From positions 1 to 64,000 of the forward strand of contig NZ_LXSQ01000011.1 in NCBI RefSeq assembly GCF_001648475.1: a DNA stretch of 64,000 nt. Reading direction: 5' to 3'. Under the pieces are notes generated by a model, which was given only the letters and a program-made list of their open reading frames with translations, ran no database searches and had not been told where the DNA came from. Of this stretch, positions 31,220 to 39,405 are shown piece by piece. A program made the translations under genes and the position numbers. How positions within the stretch are numbered: position 1 is the stretch's first letter; each line of letters starts with the position of its first letter. The stretch comes from Eikenella halliae (GTDB lineage: Bacteria; Pseudomonadota; Gammaproteobacteria; Burkholderiales; Neisseriaceae).

Positions 31220-33547
31220 TCACTCAATCTTCACCCGTTTCAACCTCAAGGCATTGCCCAACACCGACACCGAACTTGCCGCCATTGCCGCACCTGCGAT
31301 GACAGGGTTTAAGAAACCGAGTGCGGCGAGCGGGATGCCCAAGATATTGTAGAAGAAGGCGAAAAACAGGTTTTGCTTGATGTTTTTCAAAGTCGCCTGC
31401 GACACCAGCAGGGCATCGGCGAGCTGGTTGACCGAATGCTGCATCAGCGTGGCAGATGCGGTGTGTTCGGCAACGTCTGCGCCGCCTTTCATGGCGAAGC
31501 TGACGTTGGCGGCGGCGAGGGCGGGTGCGTCGTTGATGCCGTCGCCGACCATCGCCACGGTTTTGCCGGCGGTTTTGAGTTTCTGCACTTCGGCGGCTTT
31601 GTCGCGCGGACTCATGTTGCCGAAGGCGTGTGCGATACCCAGTTGTTTGGCGACGTATTCGACCGTGCCTTGGTTGTCGCCGCTCATGATGTAAACGTCG
31701 ATGCCGTGTTTTTTCAGACGGCCTATGGCTTCGGTGGTGTCGGCTTTCAATGCGTCGGCAAGTGCGAATGCACCGATGGGCTTGCCGTTGGCGGAAACGG
31801 CGACGATGCTTGCGATGCGCCAGACGTCGTCTGAAAGGTTTTCAGGTAGCCCTAGGGCAGGCTGACGGTTTGAAATTTCGTCCCTTTCACGTCCTAAACC
31901 GCCGTCTGCCGCGTTGAAAATACTCGCAAGGTGTCCAACCTTGCTGCGTTTTTCGCCTTGCATCCGGTGGTTTATGCCGCGAAATGAACTTGAAATCAAA
32001 CCATCATCCTGCCCTAATTCGGCAAAATCAAGTTTACCCGCTTTCACCAAACCCACGCCTTCAACTTCGGCGGCAATGCCTGCGCCGACGACGGTTTGCG
32101 CGTTTTGTGCGGCGGGAATGTCCAAACCGCGCGCTTGGGCGGCGGAGACGATGGCACGGGCGAGCGGGTGGGCGGCGTTTTGTTCGACGGCAGCGGCAAT
32201 GCGGTACAAATCGTCTTCGTCAAAGCCGCTGTCGGGAACGTAATAGACGGCGGCAACCTGTGGTCTGCCTTCGGTCAGCGTGCCGGTTTTGTCCAACACG
32301 ACGGCATCGACGTGGGCGGCTTCTTCCATCGCCGCCGCGTCTTTGAACCAAATGCCGTGTTTCACCGCCTTGCCCATGCCGACCATAATCCCGGCGGGTG
32401 TCGCCAGACCGAGTGCGCACGGGCAGGCAATTACCAAAACGGCAACGGCGTGCATCAGTGCAATCGTCCAATCGCCTTTCACCAGCCAAGTGGCGATAAA
32501 AGTCAAAAGCGCGATGCCCACGACGGTAGGCACGAATACCGCCGCCACTTTATCCGCCACGCGCGCAATCGGCGCCTTGCTGCCTTGCGCTTCAGACAGC
32601 GCGTTCATCATGTCGCCGAGCAGGGTTTGGCTGCCGAGCTGCGTAGCGCGATACACCACGCTGCCTTCGGTCATCAGCGCGCCCGCCAACACTTTGCCGC
32701 CCGCCTTTTTCTCTTCGGGATTGGATTCGCCGGTGAGATGGCTCTCATCCGCCCAGCCGCTGCCGCTTTCGATAATGCCGTCGGCGGCGATGCGTTCGCC
32801 GTGGTTGGCGCGGATCAGGTCGCCAATTTGCACTTGATCGATGGGCAGTTGTTTCCATTCGCCATCGCGTTGCACGTTGACTTGAGTCGGCGTGAGTTTC
32901 AGCAGCAGACCCAAGCTGTTCAGGCTGGATTTTTTGGTGCGGTGTTCCAAAAATTTGCCCAGAGACACAAAACCGATCACCGTCACGCCCGCTTCAAAAT
33001 ACACATGCGCCATGCCGTGCGCCGCGTGCGGGCTGAAAAACAGCATATAAGCGGAATACAGGTAAATCGACACCGTGCCAATGGTAACGAGCACGTCCAT
33101 ATTCGCCAGCCCGCCTTTAATACTCGCCCACGCGCTTTTGTAAAACGGGATTGCCAGCCAAAGCTGCACCACACTCGCCAATGCGAACTGCCACAACGGC
33201 GGAATCATCCAATCGTTTCTGCCGATCATCATCCCCGCCATGCCGATAAGGAACGGGACGTTGATGGCGAACAGCAGCCACAGCCGCCAGCTTACATGCG
33301 CGGTTTCTTCGGGTTGCGGCAGCGCGTCTTCCGTTTTTTCTTTTGCACCGTAACCGGTTTTCTCGATGATTTTGGCGATGTCGGCGGCGGAGGTTTGGCT
33401 GTCGTCAAACACCACCTGCGCCTCCTCGCTGGCGAAGTTCACCCCCGCCGATTCGACAAAGTCTTTTTTGTTCAACACTTTTTCAATGCGCGAAGCACAT
33501 GCCTGACAGGTCATGCCTTCGATTTGGAAACGGACTTTTTGTTGCAT
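31220..33547 (-). CDS. copA: Copper-exporting P-type ATPase
   Basis: CopA pumps Cu+ from cytoplasm to periplasm. The 775-residue protein has one N-terminal metal domain (GMTCQAC, C14 and C17), LTGES (271-275), the membrane metal site CPC (375-377), the phosphorylated aspartate in DKTGT (D419), HP (460-461) and GDGINDAP. Residues about 515-572, in the nucleotide-binding domain, look like extra sequence of roughly 50 residues ending in a DUS-encoded GLPEN; the DNA there has short inverted ends (see findings). A Neisseria-type uptake sequence lies at 31713-31724. AAGGAAG precedes ATG 33547. It follows copZ and should be induced by CueR. Confidence 0.94.
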   Translation of the reverse strand: MQQKVRFQIEGMTCQACASRIEKVLNKKDFVESAGVNFASEEAQVVFDDSQTSAADIAKIIEKTGYGAKEKTEDALPQPEETAHVSWRLWLLFAINVPFLIGMAGMMIGRNDWMIPPLWQFALASVVQLWLAIPFYKSAWASIKGGLANMDVLVTIGTVSIYLYSAYMLFFSPHAAHGMAHVYFEAGVTVIGFVSLGKFLEHRTKKSSLNSLGLLLKLTPTQVNVQRDGEWKQLPIDQVQIGDLIRANHGERIAADGIIESGSGWADESHLTGESNPEEKKAGGKVLAGALMTEGSVVYRATQLGSQTLLGDMMNALSEAQGSKAPIARVADKVAAVFVPTVVGIALLTFIATWLVKGDWTIALMHAVAVLVIACPCALGLATPAGIMVGMGKAVKHGIWFKDAAAMEEAAHVDAVVLDKTGTLTEGRPQVAAVYYVPDSGFDEDDLYRIAAAVEQNAAHPLARAIVSAAQARGLDIPAAQNAQTVVGAGIAAEVEGVGLVKAGKLDFAELGQDDGLISSSFRGINHRMQGEKRSKVGHLASIFNAADGGLGRERDEISNRQPALGLPENLSDDVWRIASIVAVSANGKPIGAFALADALKADTTEAIGRLKKHGIDVYIMSGDNQGTVEYVAKQLGIAHAFGNMSPRDKAAEVQKLKTAGKTVAMVGDGINDAPALAAANVSFAMKGGADVAEHTASATLMQHSVNQLADALLVSQATLKNIKQNLFFAFFYNILGIPLAALGFLNPVIAGAAMAASSVSVLGNALRLKRVKIE
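31867..32002. repeat. Possible MITE-like insert inside copA
   Basis: A 136-bp stretch begins GGTTTGAAATTTCG and ends CTTGAAATCAAACC, so its ends are inverted (GGTTTGA/TCAAACC, 7 exact bases with partial extension). It corresponds to the extra residues of CopA. No target duplication is clear, and no second copy is present in the window. Confidence 0.35.
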
Positions 33548-33646
33548 GGTTTCTTCCTTCTGAATGTGGTTGGGCTACCTGAAAAAAGCGGAGCAGGGTT
33601 TTCAGGTAGCCTTTGGGGTGTTGCAGTCGATTTGTTGCGATTCGAT

Positions 33647-33856
33647 TTACAAAGCCGCATCAAAGCCGCCGTCTTCCACCGCTTCTATCAGCGCGGCGGG
33701 GTTGGTTTGGGCGGGGTCGAATTCCACGACGGCGTTCTTGTTTTCCAGGCTCACTTCGGCCTTGTCCACGCCGTTTACGCCTTCGAGGATGCTGGTAACG
33801 CTTTTCACGCAGCCGCCGCAGGTCATGCCTTCGATGTTTAATGTGATGGTTTGCAT
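33647..33856 (-). CDS. Copper chaperone (HMA domain protein, CopZ-like)
   Basis: The 69-residue protein is a single heavy-metal-associated domain with GMTCGGC near residue 10, and should carry Cu+ to CopA. AAAGGA lies before its ATG. It is first in the leftward copZ-copA operon. The 99-base gap to copA holds an inverted uptake-sequence pair (about 33570-33613). Confidence 0.92.
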   Translation of the reverse strand: MQTITLNIEGMTCGGCVKSVTSILEGVNGVDKAEVSLENKNAVVEFDPAQTNPAALIEAVEDGGFDAAL

Positions 33857-33967
33857 AGGGTTTCCTTTCTGTTGGAATGAGGCTGAAGTTTTAAGGCCCG
33901 TTACCGCTAAAACTTTCAGGTAGCCTGAAATGATGGGTCTGCTCTTGCTTTCCCGCTAAGTGTCGCC

Positions 33968-33998
33968 ACTATAAAGCTTCACCCGAAGTAAAGGTCAA
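33968..33998 (-). promoter_or_regulatory. CueR-type promoter of copZ-copA with 19-bp spacer
   Basis: On the minus strand -35 TTGACC (plus 33993-33998) and -10 TATAGT (plus 33968-33973) are separated by 19 bp, the long spacer typical of promoters activated by MerR-family proteins. The spacer contains the dyad ACTTCGGGTGAAG. The divergent cueR start lies 5 bases beyond the -35, so CueR bound here could also repress itself. Confidence 0.8.
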
Positions 33999-34003
33999 GC
34001 ATC

Positions 34004-34396
34004 ATGATGAACATCAGCCAAGCCGCGGCCGAGAGCGGCCTTTCCGCCAAACAAATCCGCGACTACGAAAAGCACGGCCTGCTCGCCCCGGCCGCGCGCA
34101 GCGAAGCGGGCTACCGCCGCTACGGCCAGGCCGACCTTGCCCGGCTGCGCTTTATCCGCCATGCGCGGGAAGTGGGTTTTTCGCTGCCGCAGATCGGGCA
34201 GCTTTTGAGCCTGCAACACAATCCGCAGCGCACCAGCCGCGAAGTGAAAACGCTCACTGCGCAACACATCGCCGAGCTGGAAGCCAAAATCGAACACCTG
34301 CAGGGCATGGTGGCCGAGCTGCAACGCTGGCACGACGCCTGCGCAGGAAACGACTGCCCCGATTGCGCGATTTTGGCCGGGCTGGAGGAGCATTAG
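34004..34396 (+). CDS. cueR: MerR-family copper regulator CueR
   Basis: CueR binds Cu+ and activates copper export genes by untwisting a long-spacer promoter. The 130-residue protein has the MerR winged HTH (residues 1-70, with KQIRDYEKHGLL and GYRRY), a dimerisation helix, and a cysteine-rich loop CAGNDCPDC with C113, C118 and C121, fitting the CueR pair. It diverges from copZ with only 147 bases between start codons. Confidence 0.9.
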   Translation: MMNISQAAAESGLSAKQIRDYEKHGLLAPAARSEAGYRRYGQADLARLRFIRHAREVGFSLPQIGQLLSLQHNPQRTSREVKTLTAQHIAELEAKIEHLQGMVAELQRWHDACAGNDCPDCAILAGLEEH

Positions 34397-34425
34397 GCGG
34401 CGGGGGCAGAAGGGGAAAAGGCTAC

Positions 34426-34472
34426 CTGAAAACTTGAGCTTCAACGAAGCGGAAAGTTTCAGGTAGCCTTTT
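34426..34472 (+). terminator. cueR terminator (DUS hairpin with inner GCTTCAACGAAGC)
   Basis: AAAAGGCTACCTGAAAACTT at 34426-34445 pairs with AAGTTTCAGGTAGCCTTTT at 34454-34472; the loop region contains the dispersed motif GCTTCAACGAAGC. The right arm ends in TTTT. Confidence 0.7.
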
Positions 34473-34480
34473 CAGCGTTT

Positions 34481-34524
34481 GAGGCTACCTGAAAAATATA
34501 GCGCACGTTTTTCAGGTAGCCTTT
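34481..34524 (-). terminator. Terminator of the Sel1-repeat gene
   Basis: GAGGCTACCTGAAAAA and TTTTTCAGGTAGCCTTT form a long stem with an 11-base loop, 22 bases beyond the stop of the leftward gene. Confidence 0.65.
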
Positions 34525-34545
34525 CGGGCATGGGCAGCCTGCCCG

Positions 34546-36192
34546 TTATCTCAGTTGCCGCAATTTGGCTTTAGCCCCCGTATGCCCCAACCCGGCGGCA
34601 TAGTAATACATGGTGCGTGCCTCGGTAATATCTCTTGGTATGCCTAGCCGACCCTGCTCATAAATTGTGCCGAGCGTATAGTAGGCCTTGGCCGCGCTTT
34701 CTATGGGTGCTGTGGCGGTAGCCTGTTCATACAGGGCTTTGGCACGGGCATAGTCGCGCTCTACCCCCCAGCCTTTCTCGTATAGCATGCCGAGATTGAT
34801 TTGGGCAATGACATCACCTTGTGCTGCGGCTTTTTCAAACCAAGAGCGTGCTTGGGCGTAGTCCCGTTTCACACCCCGGCCTTTTTCGTACAGCATACCG
34901 AGATTGCTTTGGGCTCGGGCATTGCCTTGTGTGACGGCTTTTTCGTACCAAGCACGGGCTCGGGCAAAATCTTGCTTCACACCATTGCCGCTTTCGTACA
35001 TCATGCCGAGATTGGTTTGGGCAACGGCATTGCCTTGCGCCGCGGCTTTTTCGTACCAAGTACGCGCACGGGCATAATCCCGCTTCACGCCCCAACCGTT
35101 CTCATACAGCACGCCGAGATTGTTTTGGGCACTGGCACTGTCTTGTTCAGCAGATTTGGCTAACCAAGCGTGTGCCTGGGTATAGTCCTGCTTCACGTCC
35201 CTGCCGTTTTCATATATCAAGCCAAGGTTATTTTGAGCTTCGGCATGGCCTTGTGCAGCGGCTTTTTCATACCAGGCACGGGCTTGGGTATCGTCTTGCT
35301 TCACACCCCAACCCTTTTCATACAGCACGCCGAGATTATGTTGGGCATAGGCATTATCTTGTGCGGCAGCTTTTGCGAACCAAGCGTGTGCCCGGGTATA
35401 GTCCTGCTTCACACCCAAACCGTTTACATACAGCACGCCGAGATTGACTTGGGCATCGGCATAGTTTTGTGCAGCAGCTTTTTCATACCAGGCAAGTGCT
35501 TGAGCATAGTCCTGCTTCACGCCCCGCCCCTCTTCATACAGCAAACCGAGACTGGTTTGGGCTCGGGCAAGGCCTTGGGCAGCGGCTTTTTCGTACCAAG
35601 CGCGGGCTTGATCGAAGTCCTGCTTTACACCATTGCCGCTTTCATACAATTCGCCAAGATTGGTTTGAGCTCGGGTATGGCCTTGCACGGCGGCTTTTTC
35701 ATACCAGGCGCGGGCTTGGACATAGTCCTGCTTTCCACCACTGCCGTTTTCATGCAACAAACCCAGATTGTTTTGTGCATCGGCATTACCTTGGGCCGCG
35801 GCCTTTTCGTACCAGGCACGGGCTTGGGCATAGTCCTGCTTCACACCTAAGCCTTGTTCGTACACCCAGCCGAGACTGGCTTGGGCTCGGGCGTAGTTTT
35901 GAGCGGCAGATTTCTGATACCAATCCATTGCCTTAGCATAGTCTTGCTTTACCCCCAAGCCTTGTTCATATAGCCGGCCGAGTTCGTTTTGTGCGGCGGC
36001 GTGCCCTTGTTCGGCGGCTTGGCTGAAAAAACGGAAAGCAGTTGCGTGGTCTTGCCGCTTGAGGGCGGCGATGCCCTCTTGGTAGGCAGCTTCGGTGGTG
36101 GTAGGTGTATGGCTTTGTCGGTAATACACGCCGCCGCCAATCAGGGCGGCAGCGGCAATGGCTGAGGCAAGCAGGTATTTGGCCTTGGGCAT
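34546..36192 (-). CDS. Sel1-like repeat protein with 13 repeats
   Basis: The 548-residue protein starts with a signal peptide or membrane anchor (MPKAKYLLASAIAAAALIGGGVYY). Thirteen Sel1/TPR-like repeats of 36 residues follow, each with the pattern NLGxLYExGxGVKQDYxQARAWYEKAAAQG. Such solenoids act as protein-binding scaffolds, often in the periplasm. The 108-bp DNA units are very similar to each other, so repeat number could change by recombination. The last repeat is less regular and ends AKLRQLR. No partner is evident from neighbours. Confidence 0.92.
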   Translation of the reverse strand: MPKAKYLLASAIAAAALIGGGVYYRQSHTPTTTEAAYQEGIAALKRQDHATAFRFFSQAAEQGHAAAQNELGRLYEQGLGVKQDYAKAMDWYQKSAAQNYARAQASLGWVYEQGLGVKQDYAQARAWYEKAAAQGNADAQNNLGLLHENGSGGKQDYVQARAWYEKAAVQGHTRAQTNLGELYESGNGVKQDFDQARAWYEKAAAQGLARAQTSLGLLYEEGRGVKQDYAQALAWYEKAAAQNYADAQVNLGVLYVNGLGVKQDYTRAHAWFAKAAAQDNAYAQHNLGVLYEKGWGVKQDDTQARAWYEKAAAQGHAEAQNNLGLIYENGRDVKQDYTQAHAWLAKSAEQDSASAQNNLGVLYENGWGVKRDYARARTWYEKAAAQGNAVAQTNLGMMYESGNGVKQDFARARAWYEKAVTQGNARAQSNLGMLYEKGRGVKRDYAQARSWFEKAAAQGDVIAQINLGMLYEKGWGVERDYARAKALYEQATATAPIESAAKAYYTLGTIYEQGRLGIPRDITEARTMYYYAAGLGHTGAKAKLRQLR

Positions 36193-36361
36193 GGGAATTT
36201 CCGGCTGGTGCTGTTTTAAAAAGCGGTATTATAGCCAAAGGGCGGTATGGTTCCGTTGGTTTCTCGGCAAAATAAAGAGGAGCAGCAATACCCGGGCACT
36301 TGCCGTTTCAGACCATGCGACCAAACAAGAAATTCGGGTTGGGCAATCCGCCGCCCAAAGT

Positions 36362-36404
36362 AAAGGCTACCTGAAAACCGAAAGCCGGTTTTTCAGGTAG
36401 CCTT
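36362..36404 (-). terminator. hslO terminator (DUS hairpin)
   Basis: AAAGGCTACCTGAAAACCG and CGGTTTTTCAGGTAGCCTT pair with a short loop, 25 bases beyond the hslO stop. Confidence 0.7.
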
Positions 36405-36428
36405 CATGCTGATTCAAGCAACGCCGCT

Positions 36429-37316
36429 TTATTGCAGCTGCTGCCCGGTCATGGCTTCGATTTCCATGCCGAACAGGGCTTGCACGTCGGTGTCGTCGAA
36501 CACGTATTTTTCGCCGCAGAAATCGCAGTCGATGGCGATGCTGCCTTGTTCGGCCACGATGTTGCCCACTTCCTGCCCGCCCAAAAGCAGCAGCATATCG
36601 CTTACTTTGCCGCGCGAGCAGGTGCAGGCGAATTCGATTTGTTCGGGCTCGAATACGCGCGGCGGGGTTTCGTGGAATAGGCGGTAGAGCAGGTGTTGGG
36701 CATCGAGTTTGATCAATTCCTGCGGGGTAACGGTGTCGGCCAAGGTGGTGTAGTGCGCCCAGGCGTCGGCGTCGATTTGTTGTTCGGGCAGCCTTTGCAG
36801 CAGCAGGCCGCCGGCGGCGTGTTCGGAAGCGGCGAGGCTGATGTGGGTGTCGAGCTGCTCGGAGCGGCGCATATAGGCGCTGAGCATTTCGGCGATGTTG
36901 CTGCCTTCGAGCGGCACGATGCCTTGCCAGGGTTCGCCTTCGTTGGGCTGGAGGGTGATGCCGAATACGGCGTTTTCGCCGAGCAGCTCGATCAGGCTGC
37001 GGCCGTCGTCTAAGTTGGTTTGTTCGTTCCAGCGGGCGGTGGCGCGGCAGCTGTGGTTGGAATCGGTTTCGGCCACGAGCATTTTGAGGTCGCCCTGCCC
37101 TTGGATTTGCAATATGAGCTTGCCGGGCAGTTTGAGGTTGCTGGAAAGCAAAACGCCGGCAGCCAGCAGCTCGCCCAGTGCGCTGCGGATGGCGGCGGGG
37201 TAGGGTTTGCGCTGTACGATGTGCTGCCACACGCTTTGCAGCTGAACATGCAGGCCGCGCACGGGCTGGTCGTCGAAAATAAAGCGGGTGCGCAGATTGG
37301 CGGATTGGGTGGTCAT
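36429..37316 (-). CDS. hslO: Redox-regulated chaperone Hsp33
   Basis: Hsp33 is a cytoplasmic holdase switched on by oxidation. From ATG 37316 (AAGGA 8 bases upstream) it has 295 residues. The C-terminal redox switch is present as CTC (ACTCSRGK) and CDFC, the CxC...CxxC zinc centre. An upstream extension of the frame to 37379 lacks a ribosome site. It diverges from hldD. Confidence 0.94.
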   Translation of the reverse strand: MTTQSANLRTRFIFDDQPVRGLHVQLQSVWQHIVQRKPYPAAIRSALGELLAAGVLLSSNLKLPGKLILQIQGQGDLKMLVAETDSNHSCRATARWNEQTNLDDGRSLIELLGENAVFGITLQPNEGEPWQGIVPLEGSNIAEMLSAYMRRSEQLDTHISLAASEHAAGGLLLQRLPEQQIDADAWAHYTTLADTVTPQELIKLDAQHLLYRLFHETPPRVFEPEQIEFACTCSRGKVSDMLLLLGGQEVGNIVAEQGSIAIDCDFCGEKYVFDDTDVQALFGMEIEAMTGQQLQ

Positions 37317-37437
37317 GATTGTTGTCCTTGTTGTTATCTTGATTGGGCTGCTATATGGTTTCCAAGAGCGGATATTCAAGTTTCAGGTAGCCTGAAATCG
37401 GTTAAAATACCCGCCAACCCGTTATCAGGAAAAGCTC

Positions 37438-38439
37438 ATGACCATCATCGTTACCGGCGCCGCCGGCTTTATCGGCAGCAACATCGTGCACGCGCTCAAC
37501 CGGCGCGGCATCACCGACATCATCGCGGTGGACAACCTCAGCCGCGCCGACAAATTCCGCAATCTGGTGCAGGCCGATATTGCGCACTATCTGGACAAAC
37601 ACGAATTCATCCGCCAAGTGCGCGCCCACCAAATCAACGGCGGCGACATCGAAGCCATCTTCCACCAAGGCGCCTGCTCCGACACCATGAACCACGACGG
37701 CGTGTACATGATGGACAACAACTACCAATACACGCTCGACCTGCTCGACTGGTGCCAAGACGACCGCATCCGCCTGATCCACGCCTCCTCCGCCGCCGTA
37801 TACGGCAAAGGCCAAACCTTCCGCGAACAGCGCGAATTGGAAGCCCCGCTCAATGTATACGGCTATTCCAAATTCCTGTTCGACCAAGTATTGCGCCGCC
37901 GCATGGCAGAAGGGCTGCACAATCAAGTGGTTGCCCTGCGCTATTTCAACGTATACGGCCGCCGCGAGCAGCACAAAGGCCGCATGGCCTCCGTGGCCTA
38001 CCACCACTTCCACGAATACCGCGAGCACGGCCGCGTTACCCTGTTCGGCAGCTACGACGGCTACCCCGCCGGCGCGCAAAGCCGCGACTTCATCTGCGTG
38101 GAAGACGTAGTCAAAGTAAACCTCTTCTTCTACGACCATCCCGAAGTATCCGGCATTTTCAACTGCGGCACCGGCCGCAGCCAGCCCTTCAACGACCTGG
38201 CCGCCGCCACCGTAAACGCCTGCCGCGCCCGCGAAGGCAAGCCCGAACTGCCGCTGGAAGAGCTGGTAAAACAAGGTTTGATTGTGTATAGCGACTTCCC
38301 CGACGCGCTCAAAGGCAAATACCAAAGCTTCACCCAGGCCGACATCAGTACCCTACGCGCCGCCGGCTATGCCGAAGCATTCGACGACGTGGCCACCGGC
38401 GTGCGCCGCTATGTGGATTGGTTGGCCGAGCAGGATTAA
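37438..38439 (+). CDS. hldD: ADP-L-glycero-D-manno-heptose 6-epimerase
   Basis: HldD (RfaD) makes ADP-L-glycero-D-manno-heptose, the heptose donor for the LPS inner core. The 333-residue SDR starts MTIIVTGAAGFIGSNIVHAL, has FHQGACSDTM, HASSAAVYG and the catalytic YGYSK, and ends as expected. AGGAAA lies before the ATG. It connects functionally to the glycan locus at 7-18 kb through the lipooligosaccharide core. Confidence 0.95.
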   Translation: MTIIVTGAAGFIGSNIVHALNRRGITDIIAVDNLSRADKFRNLVQADIAHYLDKHEFIRQVRAHQINGGDIEAIFHQGACSDTMNHDGVYMMDNNYQYTLDLLDWCQDDRIRLIHASSAAVYGKGQTFREQRELEAPLNVYGYSKFLFDQVLRRRMAEGLHNQVVALRYFNVYGRREQHKGRMASVAYHHFHEYREHGRVTLFGSYDGYPAGAQSRDFICVEDVVKVNLFFYDHPEVSGIFNCGTGRSQPFNDLAAATVNACRAREGKPELPLEELVKQGLIVYSDFPDALKGKYQSFTQADISTLRAAGYAEAFDDVATGVRRYVDWLAEQD

Positions 38440-38637
38440 GCGCCACACCGTAGCATTCTGATTTCAATCTACTATACTTAGTTGCACTTATGTTTTCAGG
38501 TAGCCCTTCCGATATGGAGGCTACCTGAAAACATAGCAGCGCAAAGTTGCTGCCAAGCCCAAACCTTCCCGCCCTAATTTCCCCCTAATTCACGCCTGCT
38601 ATACTGCCACCATACCCCCACCCCAAGCCAAACCGCC

Positions 38638-39315
38638 ATGCGCATCCTCCTCATCGAAGACGACACCATGATTGCCGACGCCGTAGCCGGCAGCCTCAAA
38701 GACAGCGGCTACGCCGTAGATTGGATCAATAACGGCCGCACCGCCGTTACCGCCTTCGGCAGCCAAAGCTACGACCTCATCCTGCTCGACCTCGGCCTGC
38801 CCGGCCAAGACGGCCTCGACGTATTGCAGCAGCTGCGCGGCAGCGGCAACCCCACCCCCGTGCTCATTCTCACCGCCCGCGACGACCTACACAGCCGCCT
38901 CTCCGGCCTCGACGGTGGCGCCGACGACTACCTCATCAAACCCTTCGACATGGCCGAATTGCAAGCCCGCATCCGCGCCGTCCTGCGCCGCCAACACCAA
39001 CGCACCAGCCCCCTGCTGAGCAACGGCGCCCTCACCCTCAATCCCGCCGCCCACCAAGTGGAAATCGTCGGCCAGAGCGAGCCCGTTGCATTGAGCAACA
39101 AAGAATTCGCCATCCTCGAAGCCCTGCTCCAACGCCCCGGCACCATCCTTTCCCGCAGCAGCCTCGAAGACAAAATCTACGGCTGGGGCGAAGAAGTGGA
39201 AAGCAACGCCATCGACTACCTCATCCACGCCCTGCGCAAAAAAATCGGCAAAGAACACATTAAAAACATCCGCGGCGTCGGCTGGATGGTGCCCAAAGAG
39301 TCCAAGCCGGATTGA
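38638..39315 (+). CDS. OmpR-family response regulator
   Basis: The 225-residue protein has a receiver domain with acidic pocket EDD (7-9), phosphoacceptor D51 in LILLDLGLPGQDG and lysine in DDYLIKPFD. A C-terminal winged helix (about 130-220) ends with HIKNIRGVGWMVPKE. It belongs to the QseB/PmrA group. Its sensor follows 90 bases downstream. The gap upstream contains an uptake-sequence pair and no clear operator. Confidence 0.93.
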   Translation: MRILLIEDDTMIADAVAGSLKDSGYAVDWINNGRTAVTAFGSQSYDLILLDLGLPGQDGLDVLQQLRGSGNPTPVLILTARDDLHSRLSGLDGGADDYLIKPFDMAELQARIRAVLRRQHQRTSPLLSNGALTLNPAAHQVEIVGQSEPVALSNKEFAILEALLQRPGTILSRSSLEDKIYGWGEEVESNAIDYLIHALRKKIGKEHIKNIRGVGWMVPKESKPD

Positions 39316-39405
39316 ACTCATGCCGCTCATCACCGCCACCCCATAAGGCTACCTGAAATCCGGCAAGCGGCTTAAAATCAGAACATTAATAAACCTTAAA
39401 CCTCC

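Noticed and set aside
32096..33841. 581-codon plus-strand ORF
   Set aside because: It runs antisense through copA and copZ, with composition of a shadow frame (many H, R, G).
35170..35850. 226-codon plus-strand repeat ORF
   Set aside because: It is the complement of the Sel1 repeats, not an independent repeat protein.
37020..38291. 423-codon plus-strand ORF
   Set aside because: It crosses antisense hslO and then a wrong frame of hldD.
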